This document shows positions 10,330 to 19,990 of a stretch of DNA of 64,000 nt, one piece after another (positions within the stretch are counted from its first letter, which is position 1; each line of letters starts with the position of its first letter). Source of the stretch: Diplosphaera chodatii (taxonomy: Eukaryota; Chlorophyta; Trebouxiophyceae; Prasiolales; Stichococcaceae). The position numbers and the translations under genes were made by a program. A model generated the notes under the pieces. That model saw only the letters and a list, made by a program, of their open reading frames with translations, searched no databases and was not told where the DNA came from. The stretch covers positions 868,001 through 932,000 of the forward strand of contig JAALGY010000039.1 in NCBI GenBank assembly GCA_032358165.1, read 5' to 3'.

Positions 10330-10895
10330 GACGGCGACGGCGGGCTCGCAGGTGAGGTGTGAGGGTGTCGGTGAGGGTGAGCGGCGGTGGGAGTCCAGGA
10401 TGGGACCGAAGGTGAAGGTGAAGGCGACGGCGGGTGCTGGCAGGTGAGGTGTGAGGGTGTAGGTGACGGTGAGCGGCGGTGGGAGTCCAGGATGGGACCG
10501 AAGGTGAAGGTGAAGGCGACGGCGGGTGCTGGCAGGTGAGGTGTGAGGGTGTAGGTGAAGGTGAGCGGCGGTGGGAGTCCAGGAAGGGACCGAAAGTGAA
10601 GGCGAAGGCGACGGCGGGTGCTGGCAGGTGAGGTGCGAGGGTGTAGGTGAGGGTGAGCGGCGGTGGGAGTCCAGGATGGGACCGAAGGTGAAGGTGAAGG
10701 CGACGGCGGGTGCTGACAGGTGAGGTGTGGGGGTGTAGGTGAAGGTGAGTGGCGGTGGGAGTCCAGGATGGGACCGAAAGTGAAGGTGAAGGCGACGGCG
10801 GGTGCTGATAGGTGAGGTGTGAGGGTGTAGGTGAAGGTGAGCGGCGGTGGGAGTCCAGGATGGGACCGAAAGTGAAGGCGAAGGCGACGGCGGGT
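10330..10895. repeat. 92-bp minisatellite block (MS92), about six units
   Basis: The marker GAGTCC recurs at 10391, 10483, 10575, 10667, 10759 and 10851, each step exactly 92 bases. The unit is rich in GGTGAAGG and GGCGGTGGGAG. Because 92 is not a multiple of three, long open frames pass through it without coding meaning. It joins the 5' end of the C copy at 10325 and an S element at 10896. Confidence 0.95.
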
Positions 10896-11123
10896 GGAAT
10901 GGATAGCGGTAAGGGAAGTGCAAATAGCGATGGAAAAGGACCTTTGACCGGAAGGCTGTTTGTGTATTGCGTTTTTCAACGACTTATATACACAAACCAT
11001 GGAGGGCAGATTGCCGAAGCAACCACTTGCATAGGGTGGGGTGGGTTGGTCCCACACGGAACTAGACCCGAAACTTCCGCCACCGCCAGGGATCGAACCC
11101 GGTCCCTGAACGGTGTCCAATGA
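10896..11123 (-). mobile_element. S element copy S-b with tRNA-like B box
   Basis: The last 110 bases match S-a. The 5' part (minus strand) holds GGTTCGATCCC at 11089-11099, a match to the Pol III B-box consensus, in a CAGGG/CCCTG stem like a T arm. I find no convincing A box at the expected distance, so it may be 5' truncated. A tRNA-derived SINE is the likely class. It sits inside the MS92 array, which resumes at about 11124. Confidence 0.6.
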
Positions 11124-11290
11124 AGAGGGCGGCGGGTGCTGGCAGGTGAGGTGCGAGGGTGTAGGTGAGGGTGAGCGGCGGTGGGAGTCCAGGATGGGAC
11201 CGAAGGTGAAGGTGAAGGCGACGGCGGGTGCTGACAGGTGAGGTGTGGGGGTGTAGGTGAAGGTGAGTGGCGGTGGGAGTCCAGGATGGG
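11124..11290. repeat. 92-bp minisatellite block (MS92), about two units
   Basis: GAGTCC markers at 11185 and 11277 are 92 bases apart. The block ends where an L-family 3' tail begins at 11290. Confidence 0.9.
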
Positions 11291-11937
11291 ACATTGACAT
11301 TGACATTGATTACATACTGGTGGTGGGCCATTTTGGCCTAGCCACAGGCTCTGGCGGAATAACCCAGAGCAACGTGCACAACGAGTCGTGTCCGAAACCG
11401 TTCACTCCCCGCTGACAGGATGGTTCCACTCAATCCCGGTTGGATGTACACCCCTCCAACTCTGCACAATGATCATGACAAACCCGCAAAAAGGCTGCCA
11501 GTTGCCCGGCATCCTGCTGCATAAAGTCCGCCACTGAGGTGATGTCGCTGTCCTGAAACAGCTCAGAATGCTGCACCCTCTGATCTACTAGAGCAGGACA
11601 CCCCCAGACCATGTGCGCCTCATCATCCACCACGCCGCAGCTACACCGCTGACACAGCCGCTCTGCCCGCGGCAGACGCTGCCACCTCCCTGTCTCCACC
11701 CCCAGCATGTCACTGCCCATCCGGAACTGTGCTAACCGCCGACGACCGGTCTTGGAGGCGACTGCCTGCAAGTAGCCGGCCAGCTGGTAGTTGTCACCGT
11801 TGACAGGGCCCCTGACTCCCAGCCAGTCACGCACTTTGCGCAGGTCGCTGCCATTCACAGCATCGAATGTGCGGCGCTGCAGGTGTGCACTGACAACCGA
11901 AGTGTCAATGCGCTGCGGCACGCCGTCAACGATGGGT
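11291..11937 (-). mobile_element. L-family LINE 3' fragment (L-c)
   Basis: It carries the L C-terminal zinc-knuckle region (stop at 11430), the 3' UTR and a short ATGTCAA-type tail. The 5' edge joins MS92 at GATGGGTGA, a sequence shared by L and by the repeat unit, so microhomology-driven joining is likely. It is nearly identical to L-b and L-d. Confidence 0.85.
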
Positions 11938-12318
11938 GAGCGGCGGTGGGAGTCCAGGATGGGACCGAAGGTGAAGGTGAAGGCGACGGCGGGTGCTGAC
12001 AGGTGAGGTGTGGGGGTGTAGGTGAAGGTGAGTGGCGGTGGGAGTCCAGGATGGGACCGAAAGTGACGGTGAAGGCGACGGCGGGTGCTGGCAGGTGAGG
12101 TGTGAAGGTGTAGGTGAAGGTGAGCGGCGGTGGGAGTCCGGGATGGGACTGAAAGTGAAGGTGAAGGCGACGGCGGGGGCGGGCAGGTGAGGTGTGGGGT
12201 GGTAGGTGAAGGTGAGCGGCGGTGGGAGTCCAGGATGGGACCGAAAGTGAAGGTGATGGCGACGGCGGGTGCTGGCAGGTGAGGTGTGGGGGTGTAGGCG
12301 AAGGTGAGCGGCGGTGGG
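11938..12318. repeat. 92-bp minisatellite block (MS92), about four units
   Basis: GAGTCC markers at 11950, 12042, 12134 and 12226 keep the 92-base step. Both ends join L fragments that point away from the array in opposite directions. Confidence 0.93.
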
Positions 12319-13310
12319 CAGTCGCCTCCAAGACCGGTCGTCGTCGGCTAGCACAGTTTCGGATGGGCAGTCACATGCTGGGGGTGGAAACAGGGAGGTG
12401 GCAGCGTCTGCCGCGGGCAGAGCGGATGTGTCAGCGGTGTAGCTGCGGCGTGGTGGATGATAAGGCGCATATGGTCTGGGGGTGTCCAGCACTGGATCAG
12501 CAGCATGGGTCTTCAGCGGCTTGGATTTTGCAGCAGGCAGCAGCAGCGATGTTGCCGCAGCGGCAGTACAGGGTTTCTGCACCAGCAAGCTCTGCTTGCA
12601 AGATGCTGCACAGCTCACCAGCTCAGCATGCTGGGCTGCCCAGGTGTGCTCGTTCCTGCACTTCATGTCACCCATCGTTGACGGCGTGCCGCAGCGCATT
12701 GACACTTCGGTTGTCAGTGCACACCTGCAGCGCCGCACATTCGATGCTGTGAATGGCAGCGACTTGCGCAAAGTGCGTGAGTGGCTGGGAGTCAGGGGCC
12801 CTGTCAACGGTGACAACTACCAGCTGGCCGGCTACTTGCAGGCAGTCGCCTCCAAGACCGGTCGTCAGCGGTTAGCACAGTTTCGGATGGGCAGTCACAT
12901 GCTGGGGGTGGAGACAGGGAGGTGGCAGCGTCTGCCGCGGGCAGAGCGGCTGTGTCAGCGGTGTAGCTGCGGCGTGGTGGATGATGAGGCGCACATGGTC
13001 TGGGGGTGTCCAGCTCTAGTAGATCAGAGGGTGCAGCATCCTGAGCTGTTTCAGGACAGCGACATCACCTCAGTGGCGGACTTCATGCAGCAGGATGCCG
13101 GGCAACTGGCAGCCTTTTTGCGGGTTTGTCATGATCATTGTGCAGAGTTGGAGGGGTGTACATCCAACCGGGATTGAGTGGAACCATCCTGTCAGCGGGG
13201 AGTGAACGGTTTCGGACACGACTCGTTGTGCATGTTGCTCTGGGTTATTCCGCCAGAGCCTGTGGCTAGGCCAAAATGGCCCACCACCAGTATGTAATCA
13301 ATGTCAAAAA
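12319..13310 (+). mobile_element. L-family LINE 3' fragment (L-d) with internal partial duplication
   Basis: From about 12600 the C-terminal domain is open to a stop at 13175-13177, followed by a 3' UTR ending in GTATGTAATCAATGTC and an A run. Before it, 12319-12490 repeats the zinc-knuckle part (CQRCSCGVVDDKAH), joined by about 130 bases of unrelated sequence. This is the best preserved L 3' end in the window and defines its stop codon and 3' UTR. Confidence 0.82.
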
Positions 13311-13315
13311 AATTG

Positions 13316-13500
13316 CCAGGGTGGTCTCGTTGGCCCTGCATTCCCTTGTGGTTTCAGTGTCCTCCATCGACATATTTCGAACATGACGTTTTGGTGACAT
13401 ACTCAGCCGCCCTCACGTTCACACGTGAGAAGCCGCATTGTGCCGCAGAGCCTTGTTCTTGAGCTTGGTTCTGGTCTGGACGCCCTTTGTAAAAACCAAA
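13316..13500 (+). mobile_element. C-family retroposon copy C7, 5' truncated
   Basis: It runs from GGCCCTGCATTCCC to GGACGCCCTTTGTAAAAACC. It is flanked by a perfect 16-base inverted repeat, GTATGTAATCAATGTC at 13290 and its complement at 13504, both from L-family 3' ends. A separate CAAA-rich stretch (13521-13560) and a 25-base MS92 scrap follow. Confidence 0.75.
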
Positions 13501-13595
13501 GGTGACATTGATTACATACCAAACAAACAAACACACAAACAAACAAACAAACAAACAAAACAAGCAAGAAGGGACCGAAAGTGAAGGTGAAGGCG

Positions 13596-13971
13596 CTGTA
13601 ATGTCTGCATTGATGGCAGTCAGCAGCCATGCGCGTGTCCATGCATCACCAGTGAAACCTCAATGCGAATTTGTACACCACAGTCGCTTTGTCATGTTGC
13701 TTGTATGTAAAACGTACGCTGGATGCCGCAAGCGTTGGGGTGTGCAAAGCGCGGCTGGGTTAGGATTGGGTGCTTTCAGCGGTACGAGACCTCAAAGAAT
13801 TATACAGGCAGGCCAACATAGCTGGGATTGATTTGACTTCGGTGTGCAGCGATGCGCTGGTTGCTTGCATATTCGTACAGTTGGAATGTACAAGCCCTAC
13901 ATACCGTTTGTTCATGGATGATACTCTCATATTCAAGACGGTGAACACTCGCGTGCTTGATGTTTTTGACA
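13596..13971. other. Unassigned sequence between repeats
   Basis: I see no gene here. A short plus-strand frame includes RLFMDDTLIF, which recalls a reverse transcriptase YxDD box, but no other motif supports it. Confidence 0.4.
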
Positions 13972-14213
13972 TTGATAACATACTGGTGGTGGGCCATTTT
14001 GCCCTAGTCACAGGCTCTGGCGGGGTAACCCAGAGCAACATGCACAACGAGTCGTGCCCGAAACCGTTCACTCCCCGCTGACGGAATAAGTCCACTCAAG
14101 CCCGGTTGGATGTACACCCCTGCAACTCTGCACAATGATCATGACAAACCCGCAAAAAGGCTGCCAGTTGCCCGGCATCCTGGTGCATAAAGACCGCCAC
14201 TGTGGTGATGTGC
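13972..14213 (-). mobile_element. L-family LINE 3' fragment (L-e), diverged
   Basis: It matches the L 3' UTR and the last coding residues at lower identity than the other copies. It ends abruptly at 14213, seven bases from the stop codon of the ZMAT2 homologue, so the repeat block reaches the 3' end of a host gene. Confidence 0.75.
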
Positions 14214-14219
14214 TGAAAG

Positions 14220-14909
14220 TCACTGCTTGGCTGAGCCACCAAAGCCCCCAAAACCCATCATTGCCGCCATTTCGGGATCCAATTCCTCGTCTTCTTCATC
14301 TGACGCCTGTGCTGGTTTCCTTCGCTTGCCCTTCGCCCGCTGCTGCCTCTCCTCCTCCTCCTCCTCTTGCCGCTGCAGCACCGCCCGGTCGAAACCATCC
14401 GCTACTGTTAGGTCTGGGTCGTGTTCCACATTCTGCTCTTTCAGAGCTTGCAACCTGTTACGGACCTGATCTGCTGTTGACCTCTCGACTACCATGTTCA
14501 TACCCAGCGCCCTGTTGTGATACTTTCCATTAATGTGGTCCAAGTACGACTGCGAGTCCCGCAAGATGCAGTCGCACACTTGGCAATAGTATCCTGCCTG
14601 CTGGTTGAGGGGTGTGCTGTTGGTGACGACCTGCGTCTTGCCCAGCCGCGAGGCCAGGTCAACCTGAAACTCACGCCCCCTCAGCGCGGAGCGCTGCACA
14701 ATGAGGCCCTGGTGCAAAGGATCTCGTTCTAGTCTGCGCCGCTTCTTGGCATCAAGTGGGCTCTCTTCATCCTCCGCATCCTTCTTCTCCTGTGCGGCTG
14801 CCTTCGCGGCGAACTCCTCCTTGTCCCATGTGCGGCGCGCGGTGTTGTCGACGCCCGCCTTGGCAACGATGGCCTTGTCGCCCTCTGACAGCTTCTGCTT
14901 CCTCGGCAT
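14220..14909 (-). CDS. ZMAT2: ZMAT2/Snu23-like zinc finger spliceosomal protein
   Basis: A 229-residue protein in one exon, starting MPRKQKLSEG. A matrin-type C2H2 finger is centred on YYCQVCDC (C109, C112) and YLDHINGKYH (H125, H131), followed by the family-typical LGMNMVVERST. The N-terminus holds the conserved RRTWDKEEF block and the C-terminus is acidic with a Gly-rich end. Length and motifs fit ZMAT2 (yeast Snu23), a component of the U4/U6.U5 tri-snRNP and B complex that helps activate the spliceosome. It faces DEK across 377 bases, and L-family debris begins seven bases after its stop. Confidence 0.93.
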   Translation of the reverse strand: MPRKQKLSEGDKAIVAKAGVDNTARRTWDKEEFAAKAAAQEKKDAEDEESPLDAKKRRRLERDPLHQGLIVQRSALRGREFQVDLASRLGKTQVVTNSTPLNQQAGYYCQVCDCILRDSQSYLDHINGKYHNRALGMNMVVERSTADQVRNRLQALKEQNVEHDPDLTVADGFDRAVLQRQEEEEEERQQRAKGKRRKPAQASDEEDEELDPEMAAMMGFGGFGGSAKQ

Positions 14910-15286
14910 GGCCGCAAACCAGCTATCAGTGCTGCTGACGAACTGCCTGCAGATATGCCTTACATACCGGTTGTGCAGAGGGGGTGTTGCGCAATCCCGT
15001 TGAAGAGTTGCGAGTGTGAGCAAGCTCCAAGCAACGCCACCTGGTACCTTGGCCTTGGCTTCTTGCTTGAATAAATGCTGACGACGACACCCACATGCAT
15101 AAATGAAGAAGAACAGGACCTGCATTCTGCACACGCTTCCGTGGTTGCTGCCTGCTTCCACCCAAGCTCCTTCCACTGCCATGCGCATTTCAAAGCAAGG
15201 TGTAACCGTTGTCTGTACATATTTGGTACTCAACCATCGCTCTTACCAGAGCGTCGAACCGATCGTTGTTGCTGGACGTGGCCATC
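14910..15286. promoter_or_regulatory. Divergent promoter region of ZMAT2 and DEK
   Basis: 377 bases between two start codons on opposite strands must hold both 5' UTRs and promoters. I recognise no specific motif. Confidence 0.5.
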
Positions 15287-18065
15287 ATGGCTGAGGATCC
15301 CGCGGGGCTCGCTGCACCTGACGCACCTTCCGGGCGCGATGCACCCGCTGCCGAAGAGGCCCAGCCTGCTGAGGAGCAAGAGCCTGCAGTAGAGGTTGAT
15401 GAACGTCACGATCAGCACCAGGCAGAGCAGCCCGCAGCGGAGCAGCCAGGGGATGAGGCCGCAGTTGCATCGGAGCCGGTGCCCAGCCCTGCAAAGGCGA
15501 AGAAGCAGGCAAAGCCGAGACAGGAGCAGAAACCAGAGGGCGCAGAGAAGCCTCAGGTCACAGCTGGCAGCAGAGAACGGAGAAAGGTTGAACATTACAA
15601 GCCACCGGAGGCGCCTGCGGGGAAGACAGCCACCACTGTGCAGGAGGTGCGATCGCTCGTTCTCTGTGTTTTGCCCTGCACAGCTGCGCTTGTAGTGCTG
15701 GTGTAGCTTGTTTAGCGATCTTTGATGCCAATGCCAGCTGGGTGCGCTGCAGGGCAAGGGCACGAAGCTGCGCGAGATCCCGAATGGTACGCCAACAGCT
15801 TCCAGCTGTCATGTGGCGGCAATGGCACACTTCTAATGCATTTCTCCAGTTGTGAGACGTCCCTATACTGACCCTGTGCCCCTGCGCCCTGCTGCAGTGC
15901 ACTTCAAGCTGTCAAAGATCCCGGGCCGGGAGGAGCTTATGGAGCTGCTGCACGATGTGCTGTACAAGCGTAAGGGCCAGGTAGGCAGAGAATCGATTGC
16001 AGTGGGTGGCAATCGCTCCTGTGCGAGTCTGTCCAAACGGTGCGAAATGGTACACGACATTGAGACGAGCAATCGAGCCATCTGGCTGCGCAGGCTTCCA
16101 CACGGAAGCGGGACATTCTGGACTTCTCAGGCTTCACCTTCCCCGCAGCCAGCCAGGTGCGGCAGCAGGCGCACCGCCCCCGATGGCACCCACACCCAAT
16201 CCTGCAGAACTGTGCAGATGGCAGGAGCTGCCGTGGGCTGTGGGTGCAGCGGCCGCCCGCGGCTGACAGGGGCTTGACTCCATGTGCGCCCGTCGCATCT
16301 GCGCCTGCGCACAGTCCATGCAATATTCAGCAGGGAGCTACTTTGCTGCATGTGCAGGAGGCAGAGCTGCAGAAGGTGACCGCGAAGCTGGGCCGCATGA
16401 CGGCAAACGCGCTGAACCAGCTGCTGGACGCCTTCGAGCTGCCGCGGGGCACAGGCGAGGAGGGGCACAAGGTGCTGCTGCCGCTGGGCTGCTGCAGTGT
16501 CTGCGCTGCTGCCCCGGCGCCAACCCATAACATACCTCTGGCGGAGCACCCGGTCCTCAATTTGTTTCGCTTCTTGTTTGTGCATGTCGCCTCCGCTGAG
16601 GCCCCTGCATGAGCCATGAGGCTGTGCCAGGGCATGCATGTAGCTTCCTTTCGTCATCACACGCTGGCTGTTGGCTCCAGGATGCAAAGGTGAAGCGCAT
16701 CAGCGACTGGCTGGTCAAGCCACAGGCCACCAGCACGAAGGACCTTGCAGCGCAGGTGCACTTGCAGCATCGTGCAGTGGTGTGTGTGTGTGTGTGCACG
16801 AGGGTCGGTCACTGACCGGCTGCGATGTGGAGGTTTCATTGCCTTGAGGTGCCTACAGGCTGGCCGTGACAGGGGTTGACACCCACCTATGCAGGCAGCC
16901 AAGCAGCGGGACGCAGCCAAGCGGAAAAGGGAGCGCGAGGAGAAGACAAAGGAGACGAAGGCAGCCAAAAAGGCAAAGGCAACGGGCGGCAAAGGGCCCA
17001 AGGCCACACCCGCCAAGGTCGCCAAGGTGCAGCTCAGCTTGGCTTGGCGATGACTCCAGCCTCACCTAGCACTACTGTCGACCGTATTGGGGCACTACAT
17101 GCGGCAGGAGTCACGGCAACCGTGTGCAGCACGGTAGTACTTGAACCAGCTGCGCGACTTTGCCGTGCTGCAGGGATCGACGAAGAAGAGGAAGCAGCAG
17201 GAGGAGGAGGGTGCGAGCGCCTGACTGCATGCATAAGCCTGTGCGCTCTGCTGTGCCCACTGTATTGGCAGTGGCTTGGGCAGGCTCAGACGATACACAC
17301 CATGCTGCGTCCATGTTGCAGATGAGGAGGAGGAGCAGGCTGCCGCGGAAGAGGATTCAGACGATGATGACTTGCCACTGGGAGCTGTCGCCAAAATGCC
17401 AACAGACGCAGCGCTCGTTGAACAGGTGGGCCACAGAACACACTATTGCCTCAATGGTTGGCTTTCGTGGTTGAAAGCCACCAGGCAGTGACAGAGATTC
17501 CTGCTGGTAGGGGACGCTGTGCAGCGCCTGCTCACGCATCGATGGTCCGGCTGCAGGTGCTGAGCATTCTAGCGTCAGTAGATGTTCAGGAATTTAACCT
17601 GAAGGCGCTCATGAAGCAGCTGGGTGCGCACTATGCTCAGATAACGCACATGTCCTGAGGTTTTGCACCGTCATGGGTCGGGTCGACATGATGAAGACCT
17701 CTCTTGGTCTTCCCGGCCACCGCATGCAAGTGTGCTGAGTGGTGTCCCTCTGGTGCTGCTGCAGCAACGCACTATGGCACTGACATGACCGCCAAGAAGC
17801 CACTCATCAAGACGACAGCCATTCAGTACTGCCTGGATCATGCGCCAGACGGTGCTGACGAAGCAACAGATGTGAGAACCCTGCTGGCTGCCAACCTCAC
17901 TGTTGCTTGGACGGGAGTGCACCATCTGTTTGACTTGTGGTGCTGTCAGGCAGACTGCTGCTGTGTCATCCGATTGTACGAACGTGCATGCAGGCTGCGG
18001 CAGACGCTGATGAGGAGGCGCCTATGGCAGACGTCGCAGAGGCGGTTGCAGACGATGCTGAGTAG
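15287..18065 (+). CDS. DEK: DEK chromatin protein, 12 exons
   Basis: Exons: 15287-15646, 15753-15786, 15850-15980, 16094-16156, 16358-16471, 16681-16755, 16895-17026, 17174-17210, 17322-17425, 17557-17623, 17765-17871, 17994-18065. All introns are GT-AG and phase is kept, giving 431 residues. An acidic, Ala/Pro-rich N-terminus is followed by the DEK core (GKGTKLREIPN, VHFKLSKI, DILDFSGFTF, ISDWLVKP) at about 120-260, which includes the SAP-like DNA-binding fold. Basic (KRKREREEKTK) and acidic stretches come next, then a DEK_C domain at about 351-408 (LMKQLATHYG, KPLIKTTAIQ). DEK proteins bind structured DNA and act in chromatin and histone handling. Confidence 0.93.
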
Positions 18066-18420
18066 GCAAAGGCGGTCCCTCACTGCAGCGTAGTCGAGGA
18101 TGACTCTCCTCATAGCACAGCACTGCTGCCAGGAACCTGCTACCGATGGGTTGGTTTTGGAACAAAGCCCTTGGCAGGGCAACAACGAAGTGCTGTTTTT
18201 TGTAGTGTAGCTGACCGTGCCGTAGCTGGTTTGTCCGTGACAGTCTGCATGCATCTCTTCTGCCCTTCGTATGCATTGATACTGCACGAGCCTAACAATG
18301 TTATGCATGTATTAACAAAAGTGGACGTATTATGACATGTCGGAGGTAGGCACTTGCTCACAGATATTCCTGCCTGCCATCCCTACCAGCATCAGGCTGA
18401 ACTACTTAGTATGCTGCCGA
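18066..18420. other. Convergent intergenic region
   Basis: It holds the 3' ends of DEK and of the gene at 18421 on the other strand. No further gene seen. Confidence 0.5.
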
Positions 18421-19239
18421 TCAATGTGCGCCCTTCCTCTTGCTCTTTCTAGAGTGGAACTGCATTGATGCTGTCTGCTGCCACAAGTCGTTTCCAGCGG
18501 CCTGCTTCCTGCGCAGCTTCATGGCCTTCTTCTTCGTCAGGTGGATCTTGCCAGAGCTGCATATTCCACCCAAAACGTTAGTACATAGCAGGTGCATGCA
18601 CCGATGCCATGAGCATACGTCATCTAGACTTGACATGCAAGGTCTTGCTATGTGTACCTGGTGACCATCTTGGCCTTGCGGTTGGCCTTGTCGGTGCCTG
18701 GCTGGGCTGCCGCTGCATCTGCGAGTGCCTCTGCTCCCTCCGGTTGCCGGGTGTCTACATCCATGCCCGCTGCGTCTTTCTGGTCCTGTGGAGGTTCAAT
18801 AACAGCTGCACTACTGCAATGAACCACTAGAGGTCCTTGCAGTCATGGGATACTTGATGATCATTTGCTCAGCACGCTCAACGATGGATGGGATTTGCAT
18901 TGAGTGGGACGCTTCACGGCTCGCACCGGCACAGCGGGCTTATCGCTGTGTATCAGGCGAGCCAGGACTTCCTGCCGACTGGCCTCGGCCGTGGCGAGCC
19001 ACTCTGGGTTCTCGGCAATCTTCTGCCTGCATTCACGCACGCTGAGCTTGCCCTGGATGCGCTGCCATAGCGCAGTCCTTTCGCCAGCACGTCAGCCGCT
19101 ATGGGTTGTCCGTGCCTTCAGCGGCTCGGCATGAGAAGCACTAGCTCCTGCCATGTCGCACCACAGGCTGTAACTCTGCTGCGCACCTGCGGACGGTGCG
19201 CAGCGCCTTCTTGTTGTTGGACCGCAGTCCCTTCGCCAT
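18421..19239 (-). CDS. Small basic DUF2423/UPF0642-like protein, 4 exons
   Basis: Exons on the minus strand: 19239-19187, 19077-18927, 18785-18658, 18556-18421, in phase throughout, 155 residues. The N-terminus MAKGLRSNNKKALRTVRR matches the short signature of DUF2423 proteins (yeast YBL028C type), and the C-terminus is very basic (KIHLTKKKAMKLRRK, SRKSKRKGAH). Such proteins are nucleolar and linked to ribosome assembly. The exon 2 donor could also lie six codons further on (CCG/gtgcga or GCC/gtgaag), adding two residues either way. Family assignment rests mainly on the first 18 residues. Confidence 0.65.
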
Positions 19240-19990
19240 GCTTCAAGAGAATGCGCTGATATTCCTGGTTGCTCTGCCTCGCAGTGCTTCCCCCTGCTGC
19301 GATCTACGCAGGCGCCAGGCGCTCTCGAGAGCAGAAGATTGGGGTGTTCAGCCGACACTGTCAGGCTCCGCCACTTGAGCAAAGCGCACGAGATGCGTCG
19401 GGGCAGCTGATCGGAGTAGCCCCTGAGTCCTTATAACTACCTTTGCCACGCGAAATCGAAAGCTGAGTGTGCGAGAGTGCAGACCACCCCCAATGGTGGC
19501 GACCAGTCCCCTATAACTGCGGCGGAAACCCCGATTCCCAGCTGAAGACCTTCCTATACCTTGATGCCCGGGCAGTTGTATCCTGGCTCTTGTCACTACA
19601 GCACAAGCTGCCGTCCGTGAGCGGCTGAGCATGCCTCCTGATGTGCAGCCGGCAGCGCCCGATAATGTGCAAGAGGTTGCACACATCAGCAGCAGATATT
19701 CTGCCCGGGCAGACTGTCACCCGGTGTGATGAGCAATGCCACAACGCCCATGCATGTCGGAGCAATTGCTGCTCTGACACCGGGGAGGCGAGGCATCGTG
19801 ACACACCTGGGATACATTGCAGCAAGCATACGAGCAGGCTGCCGATGCTGAGACCAGTGGTTGCGCAGATGTTGAAGCACCAAAAAGGCATGCCATCTGC
19901 GCCATATCAGTTTGCAGTGTCCAAACGATCACATACTTCTGGATAGGCATACCCCGGAACCTCACAAGCTTGTCGAGCGGATACATGACC
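19240..19990. other. Intergenic region, no gene supported
   Basis: It lies between the start of the small basic protein gene and the stop of the HAD phosphatase gene, both on the minus strand. It should hold a promoter and a 3' UTR. The open frames inside have no recognisable content. Confidence 0.4.

Noticed and set aside
10282..11306. Long Pro/Ser/Thr/His frames through the minisatellite blocks
   Set aside because: They arise from reading a 92-base tandem repeat in three frames; period and sequence explain them fully.
13770..14081. A plus-strand frame with RLFMDDTLIF, similar to the reverse transcriptase YxDD box
   Set aside because: No neighbouring reverse transcriptase motif is present and the frame runs into the L 3' UTR. 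Four matching residues are not enough.
16785..16800. Short (GT)n run
   Set aside because: A small microsatellite in a DEK intron, with no sign of function.
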